Source: UBA877 sp034436335
GTDB lineage: Bacteria > Chloroflexota > Anaerolineae > Anaerolineales > Villigracilaceae
Direction of reading: 5' to 3'
Assembly: GCA_034436335.1 (NCBI GenBank)
Contig: DAOTVO010000059.1
Span: 1-64,000 of the forward strand
DNA length: 64,000 nucleotides
The notes under the pieces were generated by a model. That model ran no database searches. It was not told where the DNA came from and worked only from the letters and a program-made list of their open reading frames with translations. Positions 7,405-16,334 of the stretch are shown piece after piece. Both the position numbers and the translations under genes were made by a program. Position 1 is the stretch's first letter, and each line of letters starts with the position of its first letter.

Positions 7405-8671
7405 ATCGCATCATCGTGGCGAGCGTGGATGTGCTGATTTTTGGCAACAACACCTTGAAAGTAGTCCCCTTGCCGCGTCCTTCGCTTTCGGCCCAGATTT
7501 TGCCCCCGTGCGCTTCGATTAATCCCTTGGCGATGGGTAAGCCGATTCCCAGGCCTCCGTGTTTGCGCGTGTTGTGCGGTTCCACCTGATAGAATTCGTT
7601 GAAGATTTTGCTCAATTCTGATGGCTCAATACCTATGCCTGTGTCCTGAATTGTAATGAGCAAATCTCCCCCGGGATTGAGAACAGCGCTGACGGTGATC
7701 TTTCCGCCATCAGAGGTAAAGCGCACAGCATTATCCAACAGGTTGACGAATACGGTATGCAGTTTTTCAGGGTCGCATTTGACTGGCAGGGGTGAATTGG
7801 GCAAATTCATGATAACCTGATGCCCTTTGGCTTCGGCCAGTCGTTGCACTTCGCCATAGGCTTGGCGCAGGATTTGTTGAATAGGTACCATCACCCGATG
7901 CATGGCCATTTCTTTTGAACGCAGCATGTTCAGGTTGGTCATGGCATCCACCAGGGTGCGCATTTGCATTGCAGCGTTCAGGACTTGTTTGGCGTGTTCG
8001 GAGAGTTCGCCGGGCGATTCCTCCTGCAGGAAACTGGCATACCCGATAATGATGCCCAGCGGCGTGCGAAGTTCATGCGAAGCCAGGGCCAGGAAGTTGG
8101 TCTTTAGATAGTTCGCGGCGCTAATTTCGTTGTATGCCTCGCGTAAGGCTTGCACCAGCCGGGCGTTGTGAATGGCGACCGCTGCCTGTGAAGCGATTAT
8201 AGAGAGAAGGTCTTGGTCCACCTCGTCAAACACCCCATTATGCTTATTCAGGGCTTCCAGCACGCCGGTCGGACGATTTTTTATCCGCATCGGCACGACA
8301 AGCATGTTTTTGACATCGAAGGCCACATGCTGTGCGGCGAGTGAAAAGTGAGGCTTTTGCGCCCTGGCATCTGAAACAATAATGGCTTTGTTTTCGAGAA
8401 AAACTTCTCCGGCGATGCTGTTGTCTAGAGGCACGGGAATTTCCGCTAAGCGCTTTGGGTCAGAGCCGCTTGCAGCGGCAAAGACCAGTTGAGCGCGCTT
8501 CTCATCATACAGGAGAATGGACACCGACTGACAATCCAACACATCTTCAGCCGTCTTAATGATGAACTGGAGCAAATCATCTAAGTTAAGCGTCGAGTTG
8601 AGCGTCACGCTCACCTCGACCAGGCGAGCCATTTGTTCGGCCATGCGGCGGAGTTCAAGATTTTCGGACAT
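7403..8671 (-). CDS. GAF-domain sensor histidine kinase (soluble)
   Basis: 422 residues from ATG 8669-8671; an upstream extension to 8719 lacks a better start. Order: short coiled coil, GAF domain (about 25-175, 'ISILLYDEKRAQLVFAAASG', 'VVPMRIKNRPTGVLEALN'), HisKA dimerisation helix with the phospho-accepting His in ASHELRTPLG, and the HATPase module with NLLDNAVRFT, DTGIGI and GLGIGL boxes. No membrane segment is visible, so it senses a cytoplasmic signal. No response regulator gene is adjacent. An 18-bp palindrome lies about 93 bp before the start and could be an operator. Confidence 0.9.
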   Translation of the reverse strand: MSENLELRRMAEQMARLVEVSVTLNSTLNLDDLLQFIIKTAEDVLDCQSVSILLYDEKRAQLVFAAASGSDPKRLAEIPVPLDNSIAGEVFLENKAIIVSDARAQKPHFSLAAQHVAFDVKNMLVVPMRIKNRPTGVLEALNKHNGVFDEVDQDLLSIIASQAAVAIHNARLVQALREAYNEISAANYLKTNFLALASHELRTPLGIIIGYASFLQEESPGELSEHAKQVLNAAMQMRTLVDAMTNLNMLRSKEMAMHRVMVPIQQILRQAYGEVQRLAEAKGHQVIMNLPNSPLPVKCDPEKLHTVFVNLLDNAVRFTSDGGKITVSAVLNPGGDLLITIQDTGIGIEPSELSKIFNEFYQVEPHNTRKHGGLGIGLPIAKGLIEAHGGKIWAESEGRGKGTTFKVLLPKISTSTLATMMR

Positions 8672-8763
8672 AGATAACCTGCGCCCTTCTAGTTTAGCCC
8701 GAAACGGAGGGGGAGACAAGTCTCAGTTTCAAGGTGCAATGCAGGTGAAATCATCGGCCGCTG

Positions 8764-8781
8764 TTAGAACATATGTTCTAA
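8764..8781. promoter_or_regulatory. 18-bp perfect palindrome resembling a LexA (SOS) box
   Basis: TTAGAACATATGTTCTAA is a perfect inverted repeat containing GAAC-N4-GTTC, the core of Gram-positive/actinobacterial LexA operators. It lies between the terminator of the upstream locus and the histidine kinase start. Other dimeric regulators also bind such palindromes, so the LexA reading is only a suggestion. Confidence 0.4.
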
Positions 8782-8783
8782 AA

Positions 8784-8815
8784 GCAAGAGTCCCTGCCCA
8801 GGCAGAGACTCTTGC
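8784..8815 (-). terminator. Terminator hairpin of the GntR/slipin operon remnant
   Basis: GCAAGAGTC (8784-8792) pairs with GACTCTTGC (8807-8815), with an inner CTGCC/GGCAG. Read on the minus strand it is followed by TTTT. It closes the operon that ends with the transporter remnant. Confidence 0.6.
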
Positions 8816-8826
8816 TCGCTTGAGAA

Positions 8827-9119
8827 CTACACTTCCTGCCTGCGGAAGATCAGCCAGGCCGCCAGCAGGGTGGCAAGAATCAGCCCCAGGCTGACCAACA
8901 GCGCCGCCCAGGCCGGGTCGGCCTTTCCGAGCGCCAGCCCCGCCCCCCACTCGAACAGCCGTCCGGGGAAATAATCCGAAATGCGCGGCAGCGACCCGAT
9001 GCCTGCCACCAGCAAGAGGGCAGCAAGAGGTCGAGCAGGGCGGCGATCATCAAGCCGAGTTGGATCATCACAATCGGAATCAGGAAAGGAAGATATTGCT
9101 GGAGTTCAGGCGGAAGCAT
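8827..9119 (-). pseudogene. Collapsed locus: PLDc_N-type protein start joined to ABC-2 permease end
   Basis: From ATG 9117-9119 (AGGAG six bases upstream) the first ~34 residues (MLPPELQQYLPFLIPIVMIQ...) match the N-terminal membrane segment of small phospholipase-D-nuclease-N-like proteins. The frame then loses sense. In another frame, from about 9015 to the stop at 8827, comes the typical end of an ABC-2-type permease (membrane helix LGLILATLLAAWLIFRR then QEV). The junction lies in a direct repeat: CAGCAAGAGG occurs at 9010-9019 and again at 9021-9030. The simplest reading is a deletion between these short repeats that removed the rest of the first gene, probably an ATPase gene, and most of the permease. 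Confidence 0.65.
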
Positions 9120-9129
9120 TTTCACTCCT

Positions 9130-9348
9130 TTACGAGGGCATCGAGCGCCAGCGGCGGGCGGTGCGGTCGAGCGGACGTTTGGCGAGGACCTGCGCCTGGT
9201 TGGAGTTTTCGATGGTGCGGAAGGCGATCACTTCCCAGCCTTCCTGACCCCATTGATTGAGTTCGGCCTCCAGGTCGGCGTCTTTGACGCCTTTGAAAAA
9301 CGTGCCAAAGGTCTGGACGCGGTATTCCCACTGATTGGGTTCTGACAT
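9130..9348 (-). CDS. DUF4177-like small protein
   Basis: 72 residues. 'QWEYRVQTF' at the start and 'LNQWGQEGWEVIAF' in the middle are the conserved parts of the small DUF4177-type family, whose function is unknown. GGAGG five bases before ATG fixes the start. It is 10 bp upstream of the truncated transporter locus and belongs to the same minus-strand operon as the SdpI-like, slipin and GntR genes. Confidence 0.7.
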   Translation of the reverse strand: MSEPNQWEYRVQTFGTFFKGVKDADLEAELNQWGQEGWEVIAFRTIENSNQAQVLAKRPLDRTARRWRSMPS

Positions 9349-9417
9349 GCTTTCCTCCGAAAATCGGGCGAAGACGAAACGTTATTTTCAACCTGCGCCT
9401 TTACAGCGGCCTGTTTT

Positions 9418-9433
9418 CGTTCCACGTGAAACA
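9418..9433. promoter_or_regulatory. parS-like ParB-binding site
   Basis: CGTTCCACGTGAAACA matches 14 of 16 positions of the chromosomal parS consensus TGTTTCACGTGAAACA. It lies in an intergenic region between the DUF4177 gene and the SdpI-like gene. A DnaA-box-like CTATCCACA follows at 9451-9459. Confidence 0.7.
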
Positions 9434-9468
9434 GCAGTGATTGATTAGAGGCTATCCACAAGAAATCT

Positions 9469-9536
9469 CACCGCCAGGGCGCACAGGCGACTTGACCTTC
9501 TGCGCGTCTTGGCGGCCCTTATGAATACTGTCTATT
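9469..9536. repeat. Partial copy of the ACCGCCA...TGGCGG palindromic repeat
   Basis: CTCACCGCCAGGGCGCACAG at the left and CTTGGCGG at the right resemble the element in the valS T-box arm (4156-4292). The copy runs into the end of the SdpI-like gene. Confidence 0.5.
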
Positions 9537-10185
9537 TTTTCGCCTGGCGTTCTTCCCGCGCAAACAGGACGTAGGAATAGACCACAGGAACGAAGATGGC
9601 GATCATCAGGACGGCGAGCATCAACCAAAGACCGATTTCGCCCAGAAAGGCGCTGACGAGAATGACCACGCCGCTGGTGATGAAGGTCTTCGCTCCCAGG
9701 GCATGCGTCTTCTCCCAAACCGTATCGCTGGAAAGAGTCCAGGGAGTGCGGATGCCGATGAAGAAGTTGCGCTTGGCGTTTTTGAGCAGGTAGCCGATGC
9801 CGATGAAGAGCAATCCCATCACCGGCAGGAGCATGCGCGTCATGTTGAAGCGGTAGCCGAGAGAGGCGGCCAGGGTCAGGCCATACACGTAGAGCATGTA
9901 GGCTACGAAGCCGACAATGAAGGCGTTGTACAGGCCGCGGAATTTGGCGATGTTGGCCTTGAGCGGGTCAATGAAGGGAACGGCGAACAGCAGCAGGGTC
10001 AGGCCGGCGGTCACCAGCGGCAGCAGGAAAACGCCCCAGAAGCGCGACAGGTAGCCGTCCACTTCGCCGGCAGCGTTCCAGTGCGAGGGCATCGGGTCGG
10101 GGAGTTGACCGTAGAACGCCAGCCCGACCGCGGCCGCGACCAGAATGAGCGCGAAGGAAACGATGAGCGTGAGTTTGTTGGACAT
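9532..10185 (-). CDS. SdpI-like membrane protein with DUF1648 domain
   Basis: 217 residues from ATG 10183-10185 (AAGGAG four bases upstream). About six membrane helices. The N-terminal DUF1648 motif is 'LPDPMPSHWNAAGEVDGY' and the C-terminal SdpI motif is 'FFIGIRTPWTL...VWEKTH'. SdpI of Bacillus gives immunity to the SdpC killing factor and captures its repressor, but most family members are of unknown role. It sits in an operon headed by a YtrA-type GntR regulator, a setting usual for cell-envelope stress genes. Confidence 0.85.
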   Translation of the reverse strand: MSNKLTLIVSFALILVAAAVGLAFYGQLPDPMPSHWNAAGEVDGYLSRFWGVFLLPLVTAGLTLLLFAVPFIDPLKANIAKFRGLYNAFIVGFVAYMLYVYGLTLAASLGYRFNMTRMLLPVMGLLFIGIGYLLKNAKRNFFIGIRTPWTLSSDTVWEKTHALGAKTFITSGVVILVSAFLGEIGLWLMLAVLMIAIFVPVVYSYVLFAREERQAKK

Positions 10186-10201
10186 GGTGTCTCCTTGTGG
10201 T

Positions 10202-10229
10202 GTAGGTCGGAATGCCATTCCGACCTGCA
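10202..10229. repeat. Short palindromic intergenic repeat
   Basis: GTAGGTCGGAAT and ATTCCGACCTGC form an inverted repeat around GCC. It directly abuts the second parS-like site. Similar GTAGGNC palindromes are at 40321-40352 and 42487-42517. Confidence 0.6.
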
Positions 10230-10245
10230 AGTTTCACGTGAAACG
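10230..10245. promoter_or_regulatory. parS-like ParB-binding site
   Basis: AGTTTCACGTGAAACG contains the perfect 14-bp palindromic core GTTTCACGTGAAAC (10231-10244) of chromosomal parS. It is 812 bp from the other site and lies between the SdpI-like and slipin genes. Chromosomal parS sites are normally found near oriC. Confidence 0.8.
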
Positions 10246-10258
10246 AGTGGAATAGGGA

Positions 10259-11206
10259 CTACTTTTCTTTTGGTTGGTTCTGCTGCGCCAGAGAGACGAT
10301 GCCGCTCAGCCCGCCCAGGTTCATCGTGTCCACCGCGCTGGAGGGGACGATGACCAGCGCGCCCTTCTCCTTCAGCCCCTCGAAGAGCATGTTCATGGCG
10401 CGCAGGTGCAGAGCGGTGGGATTATCGGCATAAGCCCGCGAAGCCTCGGCAAAGGAATCGGCGATCTGCTTTTCCGACTCGCCCAGGATGACGCGCGCCT
10501 GGCGCTCACGCTCGGCCTGCGCCTGGCGCGACATGGCATCTTCCAGTTCCTGCGGAATGACGATATCGCGAATCTCGACCGATTGGACGGTCACGCCCCA
10601 GGGAGTGGTGCGCTCGTCAATGATTCTTTGCAGGTCGGCGTCCATTTTTGCTCGTCCAACCAGGATGTCGGCCAGCATGCTCTGACCGATGATTTCGCGC
10701 AGAGCGGTCTGCGCAGCCCAGGCGATGGCCGCATGATAGTCGGCCACCTCCAGGGCAGCCTTCTCCGCGTCCCAAACCACCCAGAACAAGACGGCGTCCA
10801 CGTCCACCGGGACGGTGTCCTTGGTCAGCGTTTTCTCGGCCGAGAAGGGCGTCACCATCACGCGGTGGTCAATCCAGTTCGGGATGGTATCCACGATTGG
10901 GATGATCCAGAACAGGCCCGGGCCGGCCAGTTTGCGGAATTTTCCCAGCCGCAGGATAATGGCCTTCTCCCATTGGGAAGCGATCTTTAGCGAGAACAGA
11001 ATGTAGATTCCCACCAGGGTCATTCCCAGAACGAACAAGCCGATCCATGTGTCTGAGATGTGGCGGCTTTGCAGGAAAAACGACCCAGCAATAGCCACAA
11101 CCAGGAACAGGACAAACGCCATGGCCGCTAGGCCGGGGATGTGCGGGTCCGGCCTGGTTCCCTGGGCGGGACGATCAGAAGTTCTGGAAAGCGGACGATT
11201 GGACAT
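10259..11206 (-). CDS. Slipin / SPFH (band 7) membrane protein
   Basis: 315 residues from ATG 11204-11206 (GGAAGGAG six bases upstream). Two membrane helices (about 27-75) are followed by an SPFH domain: 'QWEKAIILRLGKFRKLAGPGL', 'DHRVMVTPFSAEKTLTKDTV', and the coiled-coil region 'SRQAQAERERQARVILGESE'. Slipins form oligomers at ordered membrane patches. It lies one base from the end of the GntR gene, so the two are translationally linked; the ribosome site is inside the GntR 3' end. Confidence 0.88.
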   Translation of the reverse strand: MSNRPLSRTSDRPAQGTRPDPHIPGLAAMAFVLFLVVAIAGSFFLQSRHISDTWIGLFVLGMTLVGIYILFSLKIASQWEKAIILRLGKFRKLAGPGLFWIIPIVDTIPNWIDHRVMVTPFSAEKTLTKDTVPVDVDAVLFWVVWDAEKAALEVADYHAAIAWAAQTALREIIGQSMLADILVGRAKMDADLQRIIDERTTPWGVTVQSVEIRDIVIPQELEDAMSRQAQAERERQARVILGESEKQIADSFAEASRAYADNPTALHLRAMNMLFEGLKEKGALVIVPSSAVDTMNLGGLSGIVSLAQQNQPKEK

Positions 11207-11207
11207 G

Positions 11208-11630
11208 TTAGACTCCTTCCTCGAATTCAATGGGTGGCAGGCGGCCGTTTTCTTTCCAGCGGCGCATCTGTTCCTCTGTAAAGTCCAGGAACGCCTCGGG
11301 CGAGACGCCCATCCGCTCGGCTTCGATCAGGGCGCGCTGAATGAGCGCCCGAACGGCCCGGCGGCGGATCTCGGCGCTGACTTCGGGCGGCGGCATCTCC
11401 AGAATGTATGTGCCGCGTCCTTGCTGAGTCGAGATGACCCCGGCCTCGTCCAGGATGCGGTAAGCGCGCGCCACCGTATTGAAATTGATGCGCAATTCCT
11501 GGGCCAGGGCGCGCACGGTGGGCAACTGGTCGCCGGGCTTCAACCGGCCGTCGGCAATCCGTTCTTTGATGCGTTCGACCACCTGAAGGTAAATGGGAAC
11601 GCCGGAGCGAAAATCAATTTCGAGATTCAT
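11208..11630 (-). CDS. GntR-family transcriptional regulator (YtrA subfamily)
   Basis: 140 residues from ATG 11628-11630. The N-terminal winged helix 'PIYLQVVERIKERIADGRLKPGDQLPTVR...' with 'INFNTVARAYRILDEAGVI' is a standard GntR domain. The short helical C-terminus (about 70 residues) is typical of the YtrA subfamily. It heads the operon GntR-slipin-SdpI-DUF4177-(transporter remnant). YtrA regulators usually control an ABC transporter in their own operon, and here that transporter appears to have been deleted. Four ATTGTA repeats overlapping the promoter suggest self-repression. Confidence 0.9.
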   Translation of the reverse strand: MNLEIDFRSGVPIYLQVVERIKERIADGRLKPGDQLPTVRALAQELRINFNTVARAYRILDEAGVISTQQGRGTYILEMPPPEVSAEIRRRAVRALIQRALIEAERMGVSPEAFLDFTEEQMRRWKENGRLPPIEFEEGV

Positions 11631-11633
11631 TAT

Positions 11634-11684
11634 TGTATGATTGTATAATTGTACTAATTGTATCACGCCCGCCGGATTTGTCAA
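11634..11684 (-). promoter_or_regulatory. Promoter and tandem ATTGTA operator of the GntR operon
   Basis: On the minus strand TTGACA (plus 11679-11684) and TACAAT (plus 11657-11662) are 16 bases apart. On the plus strand ATTGTA occurs four times in a row at about 8-9-base spacing (11634-11662), one copy being the -10 box. A regulator bound there would block transcription. Confidence 0.65.
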
Positions 11685-11761
11685 GGGGTTGGCAGCCTCA
11701 ATGGGCAGGCAGCCGGCACCCGATTCCCGCAAACCGATCGGGTCTTTGTTTTGCTGCGTGG

Positions 11762-11767
11762 TAGAAT
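11762..11767 (+). promoter_or_regulatory. Possible -10 element of pdxS
   Basis: TAGAAT lies 35 bases before the pdxS start. No -35 sequence at the right distance was recognised. Confidence 0.3.
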
Positions 11768-11801
11768 ATCTACGCTCTACATTTCTAAAAAGGAGATCGT
11801 T

Positions 11802-12689
11802 ATGGAACAACAGACCGGTACCTTTGCAGTCAAAAAAGGACTGGCGCAAATGCTTAAAGGCGGCGTCATCATGGACGTGGTGACGCCGGAACACGCCAAA
11901 ATTGCGGAAGACGCCGGGGCCTGCGCGGTGATGGCGCTGGAGCGCGTCCCGGCCGATATCCGCGCCCAGGGCGGAGTCGCCCGCATGTCGGACCCCGAAC
12001 TGATCCTCAAAATCATGGACGCGGTCAGCATCCCGGTCATGGCCAAGTGCCGCATCGGGCACTTCGTCGAAGCGCAGATTCTCGAGGCCATCGGCGTGGA
12101 CTACATTGACGAGTCCGAAGTGCTGACGCCCGCCGACGAGGAACATCACATCAACAAGCACCTCTTCAAGGTCCCGTTCGTGTGCGGCTGCCGCAACCTG
12201 GGCGAGGCCCTGCGGCGCATCGGCGAGGGCGCGGCGATGATCCGCACCAAGGGCGAGGCCGGCACCGGCGACGTGGTCGAGGCCGTCCGTCACGCCCGCG
12301 CCGTGCTGGGCGAAATCCGCCGCCTGACCACCATGGCCGACGAGGAACTGATGGCCTACGCTAAAGAAATCGGCGCGCCCTACGAACTGGTCAAGGAAAC
12401 CAAAGAACTCGGCCGCCTGCCGGTGGTCAACTTTGCGGCCGGCGGCGTGGCCACCCCGGCCGACGCGGCCCTGATGATGCAACTCGGCATGGACGGCGTC
12501 TTCGTCGGCTCGGGCATCTTCAAGTCCGGCGACCCGGCCAAGCGCGCCGCCGCCATCGTCAAAGCCGTCACCCACTACAACGACCCGGCCATCCTGGCCG
12601 AGGTCAGCAAGAACCTGGGCGAGCCGATGGTCGGGCGCAGCGTCGCCACCATGCCGGAGGTCGAGAAGATTGCCGGCAGAGGCTGGTAA
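11802..12689 (+). CDS. pdxS: Pyridoxal 5'-phosphate synthase subunit PdxS
   Basis: 295 residues from ATG 11802 (AAAAAGGAG just upstream). It is the TIM-barrel synthase that builds PLP from ribose 5-phosphate, glyceraldehyde 3-phosphate and ammonia. The sequence is highly conserved: 'GGVIMDVVTPEHAKIAEDAGA' with the catalytic Asp25, Lys82 in 'MAKCRIGHF', the phosphate-binding loops 'GEAGTG' and 'FAAGG', and 'FVGSGIFKS'. Ammonia comes from PdxT, encoded next door. The frame could be read further upstream but the ribosome site and family length decide the start. Confidence 0.98.
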   Translation: MEQQTGTFAVKKGLAQMLKGGVIMDVVTPEHAKIAEDAGACAVMALERVPADIRAQGGVARMSDPELILKIMDAVSIPVMAKCRIGHFVEAQILEAIGVDYIDESEVLTPADEEHHINKHLFKVPFVCGCRNLGEALRRIGEGAAMIRTKGEAGTGDVVEAVRHARAVLGEIRRLTTMADEELMAYAKEIGAPYELVKETKELGRLPVVNFAAGGVATPADAALMMQLGMDGVFVGSGIFKSGDPAKRAAAIVKAVTHYNDPAILAEVSKNLGEPMVGRSVATMPEVEKIAGRGW

Positions 12690-12691
12690 AG

Positions 12692-12750
12692 CGATGATGG
12701 ACGGTAGACGGTAGACCATAGACCGTCCACCGTCCACCGTCTACGGTCTA
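12692..12750. repeat. ACCGTCCACCGTC-type repeat between pdxS and pdxT
   Basis: A near-palindrome made of GACGGTAGAC units on the left and ACCGTCCACCGTCTAC units on the right. The same family is at 52197-52222 and, within coding sequence, at 51637-51690. It fills the gap where a pdxT ribosome site would be expected. Confidence 0.8.
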
Positions 12751-12754
12751 AACT

Positions 12755-13321
12755 ATGAAAATCGGAATCCTTGCCATCCAAGGCGATTTCGCCGAACACA
12801 TCGCCATGCTCAAACGCCTCGGCGCAGAGACCGTCGAAGTGCGCCTGCCGCGCCACCTCGATGGGTTGGACGGCCTGATCATCCCCGGCGGCGAATCCAC
12901 CACCATCGGCAAACTGGCCGTAGACTTCGGCCTGCTCGAACCGCTGCGCGAATTCGGCCAGAGCCGCGCCATCTGGGGCACCTGCGCCGGAGCGATCTTT
13001 CTCTCGAAGGACGCCCGCCGCAATCAGCCCCTGCTCGGCCTGATGGACATCACCGTCCAGCGCAACGCCTTTGGCCGCCAGGTGGATTCGTTCGAGGCCG
13101 ACCTCCCCATCCCCGAACTGGGCGAGGGCGAGCCGTATCACGCCGTCTTCATCCGCGCCCCCATCATCGAGACGGTCTTCGGCGAGGCGCGCCCGCTGGC
13201 CGCCCTCCCCGATGGACGGATCGTCGCCGCCCGGCAGGGCAAATTGCTGGCCACTTCCTTCCATCCCGAACTGACGCAAGATGCACGTTTTCACAGATAC
13301 TTCCTTTCATTGGCAAAGTGA
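12755..13321 (+). CDS. pdxT: Pyridoxal 5'-phosphate synthase glutaminase subunit PdxT
   Basis: 188 residues. Class I glutaminase that supplies ammonia to PdxS. 'GILAIQGDFAEH', 'PGGEST', the nucleophile Cys77 in WGTCAGAI, and the His/Glu pair in SFHPEL (His170, Glu172) complete the catalytic triad. The start ATG follows the repeat with no recognisable Shine-Dalgarno sequence, so translation may rely on readthrough coupling from pdxS or on an unusual initiation. Confidence 0.97.
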   Translation: MKIGILAIQGDFAEHIAMLKRLGAETVEVRLPRHLDGLDGLIIPGGESTTIGKLAVDFGLLEPLREFGQSRAIWGTCAGAIFLSKDARRNQPLLGLMDITVQRNAFGRQVDSFEADLPIPELGEGEPYHAVFIRAPIIETVFGEARPLAALPDGRIVAARQGKLLATSFHPELTQDARFHRYFLSLAK

Positions 13322-13388
13322 GTAAAAAGGGAGGAGTAATAAGTCATAAGGACACCTTCTCCCTTGTTACTTCTCACTTCTCTTCGTT

Positions 13389-14339
13389 ATGACTATCCGC
13401 CCGCTCGACCTCCTCGACTTGCCTTTCCTCTCGCGTTATCAGCAGGACGTCTTGTCTCTCGACAGCGCCCGTTTCCTGACGCGCGGCAATCCGCTGGGAG
13501 CGAGGGCTTTTCTCTCTTACCTCAATCCGCGCCGCAACCTCTACACGGCGGTTGCCAGCGAAAACGGCGATTTATTGATGGGGCAGGTCATCCTGAACGA
13601 GGGAGAAACCTCCGCCCGGCTGGTCTTTCTCGCTCCGAGCGGACAACTCAACGGCTTGACCCTGCCCCTGCTCGACCATCTGACCGGCCATGCCGGGGAG
13701 TGGGGCGCGTTGCATGTTTTGGCTGAGGTAGATGAAGACTCTTCTGCTTTCAAGTCCCTGCGTCTGGCCGGTTTTGCCATGTACGCCTGGCAGCGCGTCT
13801 GGAAACTGCCGGTCTTCACCGGTCAACCCGGCGAGAGCGCCTGGCGCGAAGCGCGCGAGACCGACTGGCCTGCCGTCCAGTCGCTGCACGGACAGATTGT
13901 CCCCGCTCTCCTGCACGCGGTGGAGGAACTGCCGCGCCAGGCTTCTGGTCTGGTGTGCGCTGCCGAGGGGGGAATGAAGGCCTATGTGGCGTTCACAGCC
14001 GGCCCAGCGGGAGTTTGGCTTCAGCCGCTCGTCCCGCCCGATGCGGCCTGTTTCGCGGAGCAGTTGCCCGGGCTGGTGGCCGCGGCGAAGGGCTGGAACC
14101 GGCGGACGGTCTATGTCTGCGTCCGCTCCTATCAGGCCTGGCTGGAGACGCCGCTCGAAGAACTGGGCGCCGAGGTCGGGCCGCGGCAGGCTGTGATGGT
14201 CAAACGTCTGGCGCGAACCATCAAAGAACTGCAGGCCGTCCCGGCGATGGAAAATGCGCTGGCAAAGGTCAAACCGGCCGCGCCGCTCCATCGGGCGGAG
14301 CCGCAGACTTCCGATGCCTCCAAGACTTTGGAAGTCTAG
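13389..14339 (+). CDS. GNAT-like N-acetyltransferase-related protein
   Basis: 316 residues with a GNAT-like layout: 'MTIRPLDLLDLPFL' at the start, 'RLVFLAPSGQLNGLTLPLLDHLTGHAGEWGA' in the acetyl-CoA-binding position, 'LRLAGFAMYAWQRVWKL', and a second degenerate half after about residue 150. No Q-x-x-G-x-G/A motif is clear, so activity is uncertain. No Shine-Dalgarno sequence precedes the ATG; the upstream gap is filled by pyrimidine-rich simple sequence (CTTCTCCC, ACTTCTCACTTCTC). Confidence 0.5.
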   Translation: MTIRPLDLLDLPFLSRYQQDVLSLDSARFLTRGNPLGARAFLSYLNPRRNLYTAVASENGDLLMGQVILNEGETSARLVFLAPSGQLNGLTLPLLDHLTGHAGEWGALHVLAEVDEDSSAFKSLRLAGFAMYAWQRVWKLPVFTGQPGESAWREARETDWPAVQSLHGQIVPALLHAVEELPRQASGLVCAAEGGMKAYVAFTAGPAGVWLQPLVPPDAACFAEQLPGLVAAAKGWNRRTVYVCVRSYQAWLETPLEELGAEVGPRQAVMVKRLARTIKELQAVPAMENALAKVKPAAPLHRAEPQTSDASKTLEV

Positions 14340-14404
14340 ACCGGCGTGATACAATATTTATAAATACTTTTTGCATCGAATGACTCGAATTTGATAATTT
14401 TTTC

Positions 14405-14571
14405 GTAACTGCCTACCCAATGAGGCCGGGATGGTTAATCGCAGCAAAAGACGCTAACTTTATCCGCAAATTGCGCAGATTTCCCCTGTGGGGACGATGT
14501 CGTCAATTTTCTCCCCATCTGCGTAATTTGCGACATCTGCGAATAACTTTTGAGACCAGGGAGACAGGTAC
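14405..14571 (+). repeat. 167-bp dispersed repeat, copy 1
   Basis: Begins GTAACTGCCTACCC and ends with the imperfect inverted repeat GGAGACAGGTAC. Inside are conserved blocks AATGAGGCCGGGATGGTTAA, TTGCGCAGATTT, ACGATGTCG and GCGACATCTGCG that can fold into a long hairpin. Copies 2 and 3 are at 32668-32835 and 57933-58098 in the same orientation. Confidence 0.9.
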
Positions 14572-14598
14572 ACTTTTTCGCTCCATTCGTGACATTCG

Positions 14599-16239
<1,641 letters not shown>

Positions 16240-16334
16240 AGAGGCGAGAACAGAGCGCAGGCTGGAATGGAAAGCGGCATCGGCTGTGCATCTCCTTGTT
16301 CTCCCTTCTCTCTCTTCACCTCTCTCTTCCTGCC

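Noticed and set aside
11631..12737. N-terminal extension of the GntR frame over pdxS
   Set aside because: The extra residues are antisense to pdxS; GntR starts at 11630 where the promoter and family length put it.
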